From: Stratiolaelaps scimitus
Lineage: Eukaryota; Arthropoda; Arachnida; Mesostigmata; Laelapidae
Assembly (NCBI GenBank): GCA_019614645.1
Contig: JABWDB010000005.1
Span: forward strand, 14,993,001 to 15,057,000
Reading direction: 5' to 3'
DNA: 64,000 nt
Part shown: in pieces, positions 52,848 to 64,000 of the stretch
Position numbering within the stretch: position 1 is the first letter of the stretch
How the letters are laid out: every line of letters begins with the position of its first letter
Notes under the pieces: model-generated
What the model was told of the DNA's origin: nothing
Seen by the model: only the letters and a program-made list of their open reading frames with translations
Databases searched by the model: none
Translations under genes and position numbers: made by a program

Positions 52848-55637
52848 CTAGAGGAAATAGTCCGGTTGTGGCTTCTTTGTTGGAATGCCGCGACTTTCTT
52901 GAGGAGCCGCTTCGAATATCGTGAAGTCTCGCTGAAGGTACTCGTCTAGTTCGAGGATTGCAGCTACGTTTCCACACCTAAAGGAGAAGTTCAACGTTCG
53001 GATAGGTCGGGGAAGGGTTAGAGCTTTCTTTCGCGTAACGCAAGGAGCAACCTTCCTATATGTAGTATACGTTTGCAGAGATTGCTATCGTCAATAGCAT
53101 TTAATTCAAATGGTAAATTTTCAACAGCTACACTACAACGTGCGTAACTGAAAAGCTACAGGAAAAAAAAATGGCAGGCTAGTCGAAGCTAAGGCGAGCT
53201 CAAATTAGCGACATTCCTTCGGAGTTGATAACGAAACGGACACGATTTATGAGCCAATTAATATACGTAAGATGTCCTATACAAACTGGACTGTTTGTAA
53301 ATTAAGCCTCACGATTTCGAGGAATATTTCGTACCGGTAGCAGTAATTTGGTGCAGACCAGACCGTAAGGACGAGCTCGTTGAAATGCCACTTGTAGCCC
53401 TCCATAACGAGTTGATGGGCCCTGAAATGCGAATACGGGAACATCATACATTGTCCAATTAGTTCCTCCCAACTAAATCGTTTAACAACGATGTGTGCTT
53501 TATGAGTGTCTGGAGAAAGTTAACCCCATAGAAAGCTAAACTCAAAAACGTGAAATGTATTTGTTTTAGAGATAGACGTATTTTATATATGATATTAGGA
53601 ATAGATAAGTATATAAAAAAATTGACATTAAGCTATATAAACAGTTCGAAGGTTTAGTGACCGAAGACTATATCAGCATCAGCATAGCGTATCGTTCACG
53701 TCAATTTACAAGACAATCATATTTTTAGGGATCATTTTAAGACAAGCACCAGTAGGAGAACGCATCGACATTCTTAAAAATATACGTTACCTGCAAATCA
53801 TATCGATGTTATTCGCCGTATTGAACTGTTGGACAACGTCACTGCCGAATAGATATCCAGCTCCGCGGGGACTGACGCCCCAGCCCTGCGTCTCCTCAGG
53901 ATCAGACCACAGCAAATCGCACATAGGGCCATCGTGGGGAACCTATAAACAAGCACACACCCACACAAAATATTTATTAAGGTTCAAGTAGCTAGGTTGT
54001 TATAGACACAACGCTTGTTCGGATATAATTTGAGCCCTGGAGATATATAGAGGTATAGAGATATAGGTCTTATTGGTTTATTAAAGGAACTGCAGTTTTA
54101 CAATGCTTAAGTTCTCTCATATGTCATCACATGCACCGCAGAGATCCTAGCAAAACGACTCGAAAGAAACGATAAATGATACCTGAGCGTACAGCAAAAA
54201 CCCTTAACAAAAACTAATGGTACATGCTCGTTAGCTGAATGCGTCAGCGATGAATAAGTTGCATAGAGGTGGGGGACCGAACTCGGATATTGGAGTTAGT
54301 GGAATTTGAGCTGATGCTCTACGTATTGAAACACGAATACAGAAATGATTTGGTACACAGCTGAATTTCGGACAAACCATATTCGAACAATGAGATCTCC
54401 TATTGAGGTCTCCATTAGCTAATCCTAGCTGCTGACAGGATTAATTTGACGTTGGTCAGATAATTCTATTTTATGCAGGGTGAATTCAGGCGAAACCAGG
54501 CCAATTGGAAAGTTTGGCTGAACTCATTGCGAATCGTTCAGTGTTCAACGATTATACCTTATATTGTTTTCCTAAAAGGTACATACCTCTTGTTTTCGGT
54601 CGATGGTACGAATTTGGTCGAGCTTTTGAATCGACGGTGAGAGACCACCGTGGACACAGAAGATCTTCCCGTCAATAATAGCCGACAAGGAAAGATAGTC
54701 GAAGATCTCTGTACAGTACCGCCACACCGTGACGCTATTATATTTACGGAGACACTCATCGTAGAAGCCATACACCTGGTCGAATGCAGCGAAGCCAAAT
54801 GAACATTCGTAAGTATATCGTATCTCAACTACGTTTGCTCTCGTATATGGTCAATGGTTAAAATATTATAACACCAGAACTCTCATCAACATCGCTGATG
54901 CGATGATAAATCTAATGGGACGTAACACAAATACAAACTCGGAATACAGGTTCACCTCGATAGCTCAATGTTCCCTCATGATAATGCAACAAAAATCTAT
55001 GTCAATGAAGAAATGTAATAGAAGTGAATTGATACCATCCTATATCGTTGAATCCTAATCACTCACCTGGGTAATTTGGCGACTTTCATGATTGCCCCGA
55101 ATTAACGTAATTCGATCAGGATACCGTACCTTTAGCGCCAGCAGTAAAAGGAACGTCTCGACAGAGTAGAAACCGCGATCGACAAAGTCGCCCATAAATA
55201 AATAGTTTGTGTTAGGCACGTCGCCGCCCACCCGGAACAGCTCTTTCAAATCGTAGAACTGACCGTGTATATCACCACACACCTGTATATACATATGTAG
55301 AAATAAACACATTAAGAATTAAGAATGATTGCATTACCTACGAACTAATTATTGCTTGATTCTCATAATCACCAGTGTTTGCTCCCTTCAGTTCACTGAA
55401 ACCTATTATTACTATTATTATTAATATCGTGTATTTATCTTTCATAGCTGATCTACTTACGGTAACAGGGGCATCGACTATTTGCACGTTGCTCTCCTCG
55501 ATGAGGATTTCACGGGCTTTTGCACAAAGCGCCTTCACTTCACCTTCCCGGATAATTTCACAGTGACGCAGCTGTTCAATCTGACGGTCCAAATCGGACG
55601 TGGAGGTCTGTAGACCTCCGCCGCATCCGTCACCCAT
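52848..55637 (-). CDS. PPP4C: Serine/threonine-protein phosphatase 4 catalytic subunit
   Basis: Six coding exons: 55637-55461, 55282-55067, 54775-54587, 53942-53791, 53421-53335 and 52977-52848. Every junction is GT/AG and phases agree, giving 951 nt and 316 aa (human is 307). The PPP-family metal-binding motifs are intact: GDIHG at 62-66, GDFVDRG at 90-96, GNHE at 122-125, then HGGLSPS and [22 protein letters not shown] and DRKQEVPHDGP are characteristic of PP4 rather than PP2A or PP6. The C-terminus is DYFL, whose last leucine is carboxymethylated in this family. PP4c works with regulatory subunits in DNA repair, centrosome and splicing control. The start at 55637 gives an N-terminus about nine residues longer than the human one ([13 protein letters not shown] before SDLDRQ); it is the first in-frame ATG in this exon. 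Confidence 0.97.
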
Positions 55638-55771
55638 GATGGTGACAATGTTACTTGCTAATCCCGGTGGTCGTCCTTGAACGAGTTCGTTTCTCGGCAG
55701 TTGGCAAGTGGCCTTGCACAGGTCAAGGCTCAATGGTCAATATGGCCTAGATCGAACGGGTTCACAACCTG
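55638..55771 (-). other. PPP4C: PPP4C 5' UTR part with likely upstream splice acceptor
   Basis: The frame stays open upstream of the ATG at 55637 as far as about 55736 but without another ATG. On the minus strand GGCCTATTTTCAG|GTTG at about 55771 is a good splice acceptor, so the 5' UTR is probably split and the promoter lies further right, perhaps in the GC-rich 57-61 kb region. Confidence 0.4.
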
Positions 55772-57990
55772 AAAATAGGCCAATGATTAAAATTAATTAA
55801 TATAATGCTTATGAGACACATATCGCCTAAGGCGTGCAATGCTATTTACTCATAATTGGCCATGGGAGTATACGTTGTTCCTGGTGACCACGTCAACGAA
55901 TTATTCGTCATCGATAACCCGTCATAGGTTCTATCATACTCGGTACTTTCCAGAAAAGGTACATTTTCGATCGGCGGCCGACGAGTTGACAGCTACACGA
56001 CCAGGGCTCTATTATGCCCGAGCAGTTATGCTATCTCTAATAATGAAGGTTCTATGGTATTGTTAAGCATTTTTGATGGTTCCAAAAATTTCTACTCGTT
56101 CGTCCATATAATGTATGTTCTCGTACGGCCCTACGAATTGCAAATATATAACAGTTGAGATGTCTAATTGCTGGCTGTTATTTAGGGACATTCATGAAAT
56201 CTCAGTAAAAATTCATCTGCGCCCCTGAAGTCCGACGTATTCGATTATATACATGAGGAACAATTTCTCATTTAATCGGTGGCTAATCGACGTGATGTTC
56301 AATAAAAAAACATCATTAGAGGGCGAATCCTCCATTCCAGTCGAGCGAATTTATCGAACCACTAAGCTGCCAACACACTAATCCCGCTCTAAATACTTAA
56401 TCAAGTTTTTTGAATAAATCTACTTAGCAAAGCAGGCCTGGCGAATAGGCGAGCGAAGGCAATTGCAATCTATAGTATTCAACCAAACAAGTAGCTGTTC
56501 AAAGTGTTTAGTAACTGACGAATCATAGATGATATCGTCACCGCGTAAAATAACTGATGGACCTGACCATAACGATACGATTCCCAGGTGAATTGTACAA
56601 TTGTTGTCCCCGCGAACAGATGACAATGTAGAGCACTTCTCTCACCCATATGCAACTGCCTATATCATAGTAATGACAATATTCATATGAACCGATATAA
56701 TATTAACTGCATGAGATTGCTTCTACTAGCGTACTCATGTTAGATATCGTGGTGTCCACGAGCCTTGTCCACCCTTACTCGATACAGGCCATTTACACGT
56801 AGAGGTCTGTAGAAGTCCGCGGAGGATTTCACATTTAGCACGCGAGCAGCACAATCGACATCATTCGAGTAAGACATAGTAATACTGAATGAGTGTATGT
56901 TACGCGTCGTCTATCTATCTAAACGTATGCAAAGATACTCATGCGCACTGACTCGAATGGATATATCCTATTTCACACTTCTCTATACGCCTGTGCTGCT
57001 CTAGACCGTGTCAACTGCTGTCGTAAGTAGTTATCAATCCTGTCCTTAGCCTTCTTAACTGACTGACGGTCTGTCTGAACAGTTGTGGCGGCGATTCGAT
57101 ATCGTCGACTGCCGCACTACAACATCGGCGTCAATGTCTGTCCCTCTGTTTTGTTACTACTGAACAGGGAAATAATCTACAATGTTCCGTTTGGTGGGGC
57201 TGTCGACAGTTGACACATGCCGTTGTAAACATTTGCTGTCAGCTGCGAGAAGCGTGTTCCTCTGTCGGTGGACCTGCGTTTCGCATATTGCCCGTGCCGA
57301 TTCCGAAGCTCAAGATCCAACCGAGAAGCGGACCTTGTAGTTGTTGGCGGGAAAGCTGCTCAAACCTATTAGCTAATTCAATACTATGCAAAACTCCTCC
57401 ACGGAGGGCACAGCGAAGGCGAATTGCTGCCTCGTCGTCAAGATGCAGCGACCTACGAGTTGGGATATCCCCTGATTGATGACGCTAGAAGCTACCTGAC
57501 AGACAACTGATTGACAACTTATTCTACACCACTGGCATAGGTGAGCATAGACGCACGCATACAGCACACTCAAACATGTTGTGGTGGCTAACTGCGACAG
57601 GTATCTCACTGGCGAAGATGTCGGAAGATTATGGTCAGTAGCAGCCGTAGTAATGATGGGTAACTGATACAACAGCACTGATAACAGCACCGACAGTATC
57701 AACAACAATAACAATGTCACTCCGCTGCGAACGTGTGCGTAGTTAACGATAGATACGAAAACATCAACTCAATGGAAGAAGCTTGATACGCAGGTGGGTC
57801 ACACTCACTCACCGATAACAACACCTTTACTAGAGCCACTTTCCTCTAGGTGCGTGCCACTGCTGGTCAACACACACCTGCTACGAGGTGGTCGAATCCT
57901 ACCTATGGCGTTTCTTCGTTGCCTTTCCTTGACAACACGAACGAAACGAGATGTTAGCCCGCTTAGCGAGTCAGTCAGTCCATCAGTGAG
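55772..57990. other. Spacer, probably 5' intron of PPP4C; nothing coding recognised
   Basis: Frames at 55839-56066, 57210-57479 (plus) and 57373-57720 (minus) show no family motif. The left two thirds are AT-rich; GC content rises from about 57.0 kb. Confidence 0.45.
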
Positions 57991-60900
57991 AGCCAGTCAG
58001 TGGTCAGTCATTAGTCACTGAGCCAGCAAGCAGCCCACGAGCGAGCGAGCGGATCCTCGAATGCCGCTACTGCTGCTGCTGCCCGCCGTCGCGTGCTCGC
58101 TGCTTTTCGAATGCTATCTCGCAAACAGGTCTGTCATCCGCTGATAGCCTTCGAAATGCAATTCGCTACAGGGATGATGACAGATAGCTGCTGCTGCTGT
58201 GGCTGCCGCTAATGCTGACGCTGACGTTGCCGCACTCGCTCGTCGTCACCGGCGCCGTCAACCGCATGGACACAACAACAGAGTGACAATGGAGCAAACA
58301 GGTAGGCGGGAAGGTTTTGCAGGCGCGGCAGGCAATAGACCTGGTGGTGGAACGCGGTGCGGTGATAAACAACACCGGACCGTGTTCGTTGTCGTTACCG
58401 CAGGCGTACAGCGGCAACGCCAGCTGCAGCTGCAGCTGAATGAGTCGTCGTCGCACTAGGACAAAAGCCGCCTGTGGAGCGGGCGAGCCCCTCGAGTACT
58501 GCGTCCGCCGGCCGCTGGTCACGTCAGTCAAGCGGCGGCGGCGGCGGCGTCAACGACAGTGACGACGGCCGCGGTGACAACAACAGCGGCGGCGGCGGCG
58601 GCGGTGGCAGCGTCAACCGACGGGGTTTTTCTCATGGTGACGGTGATGGGGATGCGCCGCAACGCTGTGGAGCGGTGGTGGTGGCGGCGGCTGCCCTTCC
58701 CTTCTCCACCAAATGGAGAAGAGACTGTCGATACCTGACTCTGCCCGGTTCTGCTTTAGTCCGTCTGCCTGTGTTGTTTTCGTGTTGTGATATTGTTTTG
58801 GTCTCTGCTAGCGGCGGCGGCGGCTGCAGACAGCGACAGGCATGAACGAGAAGGCGAAGGCCGGCGCATGCTGAACTGAGGGAGGTGGGGTGTGGTGCCG
58901 TAAGCATGGGTATGTGTGATGAATTGAAGACCTCTCGTCGACAGCTTGGAGAGGCGGCTGTGGCGGCATCGTAACGCGGGCGAAACTTCGAAATTACTCG
59001 AGAACGCGGTCACCCCACCTAGTCCTAGGTTTTCGGGCTGACTCTCAGCCGACATTTAACGTCCACGGTCCACCTGCTTTTAGCATTGCCCAGCTAGCCC
59101 GAATTTCATGGGTGAGCGTAGATACCTGTACGTTTGCTTGAGGATCATAACCGAAAATTGGGTTAAAAATCTGGCGTTTGCTGTAATTACTTGACGTACA
59201 CAAATAATAAGCACGTTCACCAGCCGAAAGATATAGTTGTGTACTATTCATGAAAAGATACATGTAGGCTGCATGTAAGTTTTGAGAAGGCATTATTATC
59301 TTCAAAGAAACTTATCTAAGAAACGCTTAAAAATGAAAGTCTTGCTAAGTTGTATCGCTTTTGTACAAGCTGCTATTAGCCAAACTATGAACATCAGTCT
59401 ATGCCATCACTTTTGCGTATTTTTATCCCGTTGTTGTCGCAGCTGGCGAGAATCTGCAAATAATGAAAGATGATAGAAAAAATTCCAAAACCCTTCAAAG
59501 TAAGAGCAGCCTCAGGCAGGCGTGGAGCTCTCTTCCTAACGGCATTCTACAAACAAGTTCTGAGAAACATCTCATCAGAGAGTAGGTCTCGGGCGCTTCA
59601 GCCGTAAATACGAATTGATGCAGCCTCCCCCGCAAAACTTGCAGCACCTTTTCGAAAATCTCGTACGCCGTTTCGAGGCACCGCTTAGTCTAACACATAC
59701 GCGTGCTTCGTCCCTGTTATTCTCTCCGAACGCGATTTCTCTCTCTCACTCCCCCCTATGGGAGCGGCGGTACCACCTCCACGAATCTCCTATACCCGGT
59801 CTACTCTCCACCATCGGTGTCGTTCGTTGTTATCCTGTGCGCTATAGGCGCCCTCCTCTCATTCGCAGAAGGGTGGTCGTCTGGCCGCCGCCGTCGCCGC
59901 CGCCGCCATCAGAAAGCTGCTGGCCCCGCCGTCACCGCCTTGCCTTCGCCGCCGTCACAGACTGGACGAACACAAGGAGGAGGAGGAGGAAAGGCGTTGC
60001 TCCGCCGTCGGCGTCGTCGTCGTCGTCATCGTTCTCGTTGCAGGGCCGCAGCAGTACTGGTAATCGCAGCAGTGTCGCAGTGCTGTCGCTACCAGCAGCA
60101 CTCTCTGGCCAGCCAGCTTTCCCGCCCCGCCGTACATTATATCCATAGATCTGCTGCTGCTGCTCTAGCTACAGCCGTCTAGTACTGCCGCTGCTGCTGC
60201 TGCTGGCGCCGCCGCCATATGAGGAGTGGGTGAGCGGATCTGCCGCCGCCGCCGCCGCGGTTAGCACACTATCCATATACTCCGGCGCTGGGCGCTGTAA
60301 CTGGCACTCTCTTGTCGTCGCCCGAGCCACCGTCGCTCGGTCGTGCAGTCGCTGCTGAATCATTTTTCGCTAGCGCAGCACATTACGCCAGAGATATATT
60401 ATCGTCGGTAGCTGCGTGCGTAAGTCTACGGTTTGTCTGTGAGCGTGCTTGTGAGCGAGTCTCTGTGCGCATGTGATGTTGCTACTTGCTCGCGTTCTAG
60501 CGGTCAGCAGTTGGGAGGGCGGTTCGCCGTCGGCCGAATCCGGCGGCGCAAGGTAACGGCGACAGCGGTACTTGACGTTCCGGCGATTGGGCTCGTCTGC
60601 CTGCCTGCGCTCGACGGTTTGTTGTGCGTTCGATGCATGAGGTGGTCTTGGTAGCGGCGGCGGCGGCGGCGAGAGAATTAACTACCGGCAGTGGGAGCAG
60701 TCTTCGCTGTGGTGGTGCTGCTGCTGCTACTGCTGCTGCTGGTGGCAAAGTGGCTCTGTCGTGGATGCGGCACTGTGAATGTGTTGTGACTGCGAAACTG
60801 GCTGTGGCTAGCTAGCGAGATAGCAAGGGGAAGGCTGCTGCAGCGGCAGTTGGCTAAATGCTGAAGGAGCACACCGTGTGTTGTTCTGTTTGGCTGCTGA

Positions 60901-61320
60901 CGGGACGACGGTGCTGCTACTCCCGGGTGTGAACTGAAAAAGGAAAGAAAGAAGGAAAGAAAGAGATTGAGGGATCGACTGCTGTCGCTGGCTAATCGAG
61001 GTTGTCTAGCTACAGAGTTAGCGCAGCGAAATTTACTCATCACCCGGTCGCTTGTTACTCGGTCAGTAGACTGCGGTGGAGGCAGGCGCATCATTTCGGG
61101 GCGCGGTACTGACGACGACGACGACGTTCAACCAACTACGGGAGACAACAGTAGTAGCAGCAGCAGCAGCAGCAGCACGAATCGAATCTCGCAAACGAAG
61201 AGAATCGCTGTAGCGCGAACGAAACGGGGCGTCGAGCAGCTAATAATAGTCAGCTTCGAAAACTTCGAATATTCGCTTTCTAGTCGACACAAGCCCGCAA
61301 GGATCACAAGCAAATGATAA
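57991..61320. promoter_or_regulatory. GC-rich, triplet-repeat-laden region between PPP4C and flotillin-2
   Basis: This is the most CpG-dense part of the window. It has GGC runs at about 58533-58548 and 58589-58607, GCT/GCC runs near 60130-60260, a GGC run at 60655-60672 and an AGC run at about 61150-61175. Many overlapping frames on both strands are open because the repeats contain no stops; their poly-Ala/Gly/Ser/Arg translations are not convincing proteins. Its position, upstream of flotillin-2 and divergent from PPP4C, fits promoters and 5' UTR exons of both genes. A SINE 3'-end copy at 59026-59090 has inserted in it. Confidence 0.45.
59026..59090 (-). repeat. Headless SINE copy in the GC-rich region
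   Basis: The minus strand reads GCAATGCTAAAAGCAGGTGG, then ACCGTGGACGTTAAATGTC, stem-loop GGCTGA-GAG-TCAGCC, then CGAAAACC. It includes a little more of the middle than other headless copies. The stem is perfect while the loop has changed. No target-site duplication is obvious. Confidence 0.7.
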
Positions 61321-62169
61321 ACTTTGTCGAGGGAACACACTATCAAGCTGCGCGACCCACTGTGTTACGTTTGTGTGGAATGAACTTGGGCGTACGTACG
61401 TGTGAATCGAATCCGTCATGAGTGCATCAGTGTGAATCCGTACAAGGAGAGGCAAAAATTCCCTGGATAAATCATTCGGCTGGAAAACAGTTCGCGCACA
61501 GCTGAAAGTTTGCGGTATCACCTGGCGGAGATCTGAGCCGAAGGACGCATCGTACCCAGAGCGTTCAGCTGTGATTTCGGTCTGATCATTGGGGCCGTAG
61601 TGGTACGCGCTGTCAAAGAAAGAAAGAAAAAAACCTACCAATTTGAGGTAGAGTTGAGAAATAAAAGGAACTTCAACTTGCGTGTGCCTGCATGAATGTC
61701 TGAGTGTGAAGTATCGGAGCGGAATTAGTAGATTAACAAATAAAGGATTCACGAGAAAGCCGGACAAAGTGAATTTGGTAGCGCCAAGCGCAGGCCAAGC
61801 ACGTTCGAAATTGCAGCAGTCACCAGAAAGTGACCCAACCGCAACAACCTTACACGCACTCTCCTAAACGAACTTCATTCAACAGCGTGCCTGTCGCCAT
61901 TGACATCTCGGGAGTGGAAAATCACCAGCGATATATATATATGAAGGGAGAATACGATGAGGGGACCGGTGAGAACGTGAGCACCTCACGAAAATAGAAA
62001 AATCTGCCGGAGGTAACAGCGAGGATACATATCGGGTGTTTTGCTCGTCCACTCCATATAATTCAAGTAGAAGAATCAATCTACACATAGATAACAACAG
62101 CAGCAGCAGTAGCCTACAACAGTTTTTTGCAAACCCCGACAACAGACAGGAGCTGAACGTCGACTCACC

Positions 62170-62218
62170 ATGGGAAACATTCAAACGGTCGGGCCCAATG
62201 AGGCTCTCATCGTATCAG
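62170..62218 (+). CDS. FLOT2: Flotillin-2, first coding exon (rest beyond window)
   Basis: ATG at 62170 in a good context (CACCATGG) encodes MGNIQTVGPNEALIVSG, ending in phase 1 at TCAG|GTCAGT. This matches the N-terminus of flotillin-2 (human MGNCHTVGPNEALVVSG), an SPFH/prohibitin-fold scaffold of membrane microdomains on the plasma membrane and endosomes. Gly2 is kept for N-myristoylation. The palmitoylated Cys4 of the human protein is Ile here, as I recall for insect flotillin-2. The next exon, expected to begin with a Gly-Cys-Cys-Gly motif, is not found before 64000, so the first intron is at least 1.8 kb. The gene is too short here to show up as a long open frame. Confidence 0.85.
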
Positions 62219-64000
62219 GTCAGTCAATCGAGAAGTTTGCGCCATCTAAGGTTGGATCACTTGAGCGACATATTCTGCAGGTAGCTTGTATCAATTAATA
62301 TTTCATTGCGTAAGCCTCCATAGAAAGCGCATATCTTCGATGTATTCAATAAACTACAGTAACAACAACGAATACGCTTATGCTGACTTCCCTCTCTCAC
62401 CGCGCGTCATTGTGCGCTTAGTAGATATTAGAATTTGATGTTTTTCTTCCCAGAATTGACGCTTGGACAAGTCAAACTACGGTGTAATGACCTATTTCTA
62501 TTATATAGTATAGGCACTGGCCACAGCCTGCTCCCGTGGCCCTGCGGTAGTGGGTGGGTATTTATTATAAATATATAGGCCATGGATGAGGCAGGCATCG
62601 GCAAATGAACGAACCCAGTGGACTAACGAGCGGCCGGGCGGGCGGGCGCGTGGTGTTGGTGGTGAAGGTATGCTCAGGAGATTGCGATTGGTTGTGGATC
62701 CATCGGGGGCAATCGTATTTACATGGGAAGTCCTTATGCCTTATGCATGACTACAATCAGGTCGAAGGGCGTGTACTCGTTTGTGGCCACATGTATGGAC
62801 GAACTCGGTGGACGCGTTCCGTTCTCAAATGGCTTGTGCTTGCGTGTTTATTACCCATGCTTGTATGGCAAACGGGGTACGTGGGGCATATTGTTAACAT
62901 TCGGCCCCCCTCGACGAGACATCATGTAATATATATATATATTATATATGCATTGGGCTGTCGGCGAGTTTGGCCGTCTCATAATTTCAAGGGAGATGGA
63001 GAGGGAAGGTAATATAGATCTAGAGACAACTCTCTGTTTGTGTGTGTGTGTGTCTATGTTTTTGTATGTATATTTCTTCAATACGTAATTGATCAATCAT
63101 CGAATCGGCATTTTTCTGTGTTATGACGTCGATATGCGACCGCTCGGGGTGGACCTGACCAACACTATCGTTATCATTATATGGATTTATTCGAGGATCG
63201 CCTTGAACGATGATAGTAGAGGTTTCGTACTTTCGGTTTCCTGCTGATTTCTAGGCTTTCCTGATTCTAGACAAGCGGCTCAACTACTCAGTGGGAAAAA
63301 ATAAGCGAAGGGACAGACAGATCTGATCAATAAATGGATTTGAAGTGATCTCACTTATCGATTTGTATGGAAAGAGGAATGTCTATGTTGCTGCATAAGA
63401 CAGCGCGAAATATATGGCTTTAGTCAGCGGCCAGCCTTATTGGAGGTGCGAACATAACCGGGATGTTTGCAAATGGCTGCATTGGTAACGCTGTACGCTT
63501 TATGGTACAGTGGGTAGTGGATACACATTTAAAACATGCGCTTCGCCTCGAAGCATTGTTACATTGTCTGTTGGTGACACTTGTATCTTTTAGGCATTTG
63601 AATATCATGAACTACCAGCATAAAGTGTCGGAAACATGGTTTAGCCAGTTGGAAGGGGTGCGTTGCTCTCTGCGTGGTGCCAGTTGAATATCGGTTTACT
63701 GAGCCATTACGAACAGTCGTAAGTCGGTTTAAAAGGCCCTCTTGGATAATCTGTGGCAGTTGTACATTGGGCGCCTGTCGGCCTCCAGTTACGCCCTCTT
63801 GGAAACGCTGCCGGCCGATAGGCACCCCAATGCGTTGCTGTTCGATGTCCCTTGGCCTGAGCTGAGGGACATGCTGCTATGCGTGGAGTAGATATCCTGT
63901 GTGAGTTTTCCCGCAACAAGCTGCGCGCTGACGTCTGCAAAACATCGTTTGACACCTGCTTTCTGCTCAATGGTATCGTATGTTCCGTGGACAAACAGAA
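62219..64000. other. Probably flotillin-2 intron 1; nothing coding recognised
   Basis: Frames at 62605-63012 (plus), 63463-63687 (plus), 63559-63825 (minus) and 63707-63994 (minus) have no motif I recognise. The last two lie in a CG-richer patch (63.65-63.95 kb) that could be a worn transposon. An (AT)n tract lies near 62929-62949 and a (TG)n tract near 63039-63052. Confidence 0.45.

Noticed and set aside
59615..60182. 177- and 159-aa overlapping plus-strand frames
   Set aside because: Triplet repeats without stops open all frames; the translations are low-complexity Ser/Arg/Pro.
63559..63994. Two minus-strand frames near the right edge
   Set aside because: They overlap each other and plus-strand frames, show no motif, and lie in the presumed first intron of flotillin-2.

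Overview
The window looks like nuclear DNA from an animal, most likely an arthropod. A mite or other chelicerate is a guess that the sequence alone cannot settle. The reasons are: genes broken by canonical GT/AG introns, AATAAA polyadenylation signals, wide gene-poor spacers with (AT)n and triplet microsatellites, tRNA-derived SINEs, non-LTR retrotransposon and mariner remnants, and proteins that are recognisably metazoan. I see nothing bacterial or viral, and no CRISPR array or operon.

Layout. (1) 1-7.4 kb is a tandem cluster of DUF229 (sulfatase/alkaline-phosphatase-fold) genes: the intact 3' end of one copy at the left edge, decayed 3' and 5' fragments of others at about 0.8, 2.1 and 3.3-3.7 kb, and one complete single-exon 729-aa gene at 5192-7381. 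(2) 7.5-36 kb is gene-poor. It holds a dead mariner transposase, several SINE copies, GC-rich patches, and a few exon-like blocks I cannot name; the best are at 32.6-34.4 kb. (3) 36.2-55.6 kb is a compact block of conserved housekeeping genes: NDUFS8 (complex I, minus strand, 4 exons, 210 aa), then NOP2/NSUN1 (rRNA m5C methyltransferase, plus strand) head-to-head across a 526-bp shared promoter region, then PPP4C (protein phosphatase 4 catalytic subunit, minus strand, 6 coding exons, 316 aa) tail-to-tail with NOP2. The interval between the NOP2 catalytic exons and a lysine-rich downstream exon pair (44.8-51.4 kb) contains damaged LINE sequence and a perfect 78-bp direct repeat. (4) 58-61.3 kb is GC-rich and full of CGG/CAG runs, and leads to the first coding exon of flotillin-2 at 62170-62218. 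The rest of that gene probably lies beyond the right edge.

The least expected signal is a family of very short repeats (about 40-180 bp). They share a conserved stem-loop (GGCTGA-NNN-TCAGCC), followed in most of the better-preserved copies by a CCGAAAA-type tail. Three severely 5'-truncated copies are bounded by perfect 12-, 16- and 15-bp target-site duplications. Fuller copies carry a tRNA-like head with A and B boxes. This looks like a SINE whose 3' stem-loop is the retained, and possibly recognised, end.

The genes do not form a pathway. They are independent housekeeping functions (mitochondrial respiration, ribosome biogenesis, signalling dephosphorylation, membrane microdomains) beside a lineage-specific DUF229 cluster.
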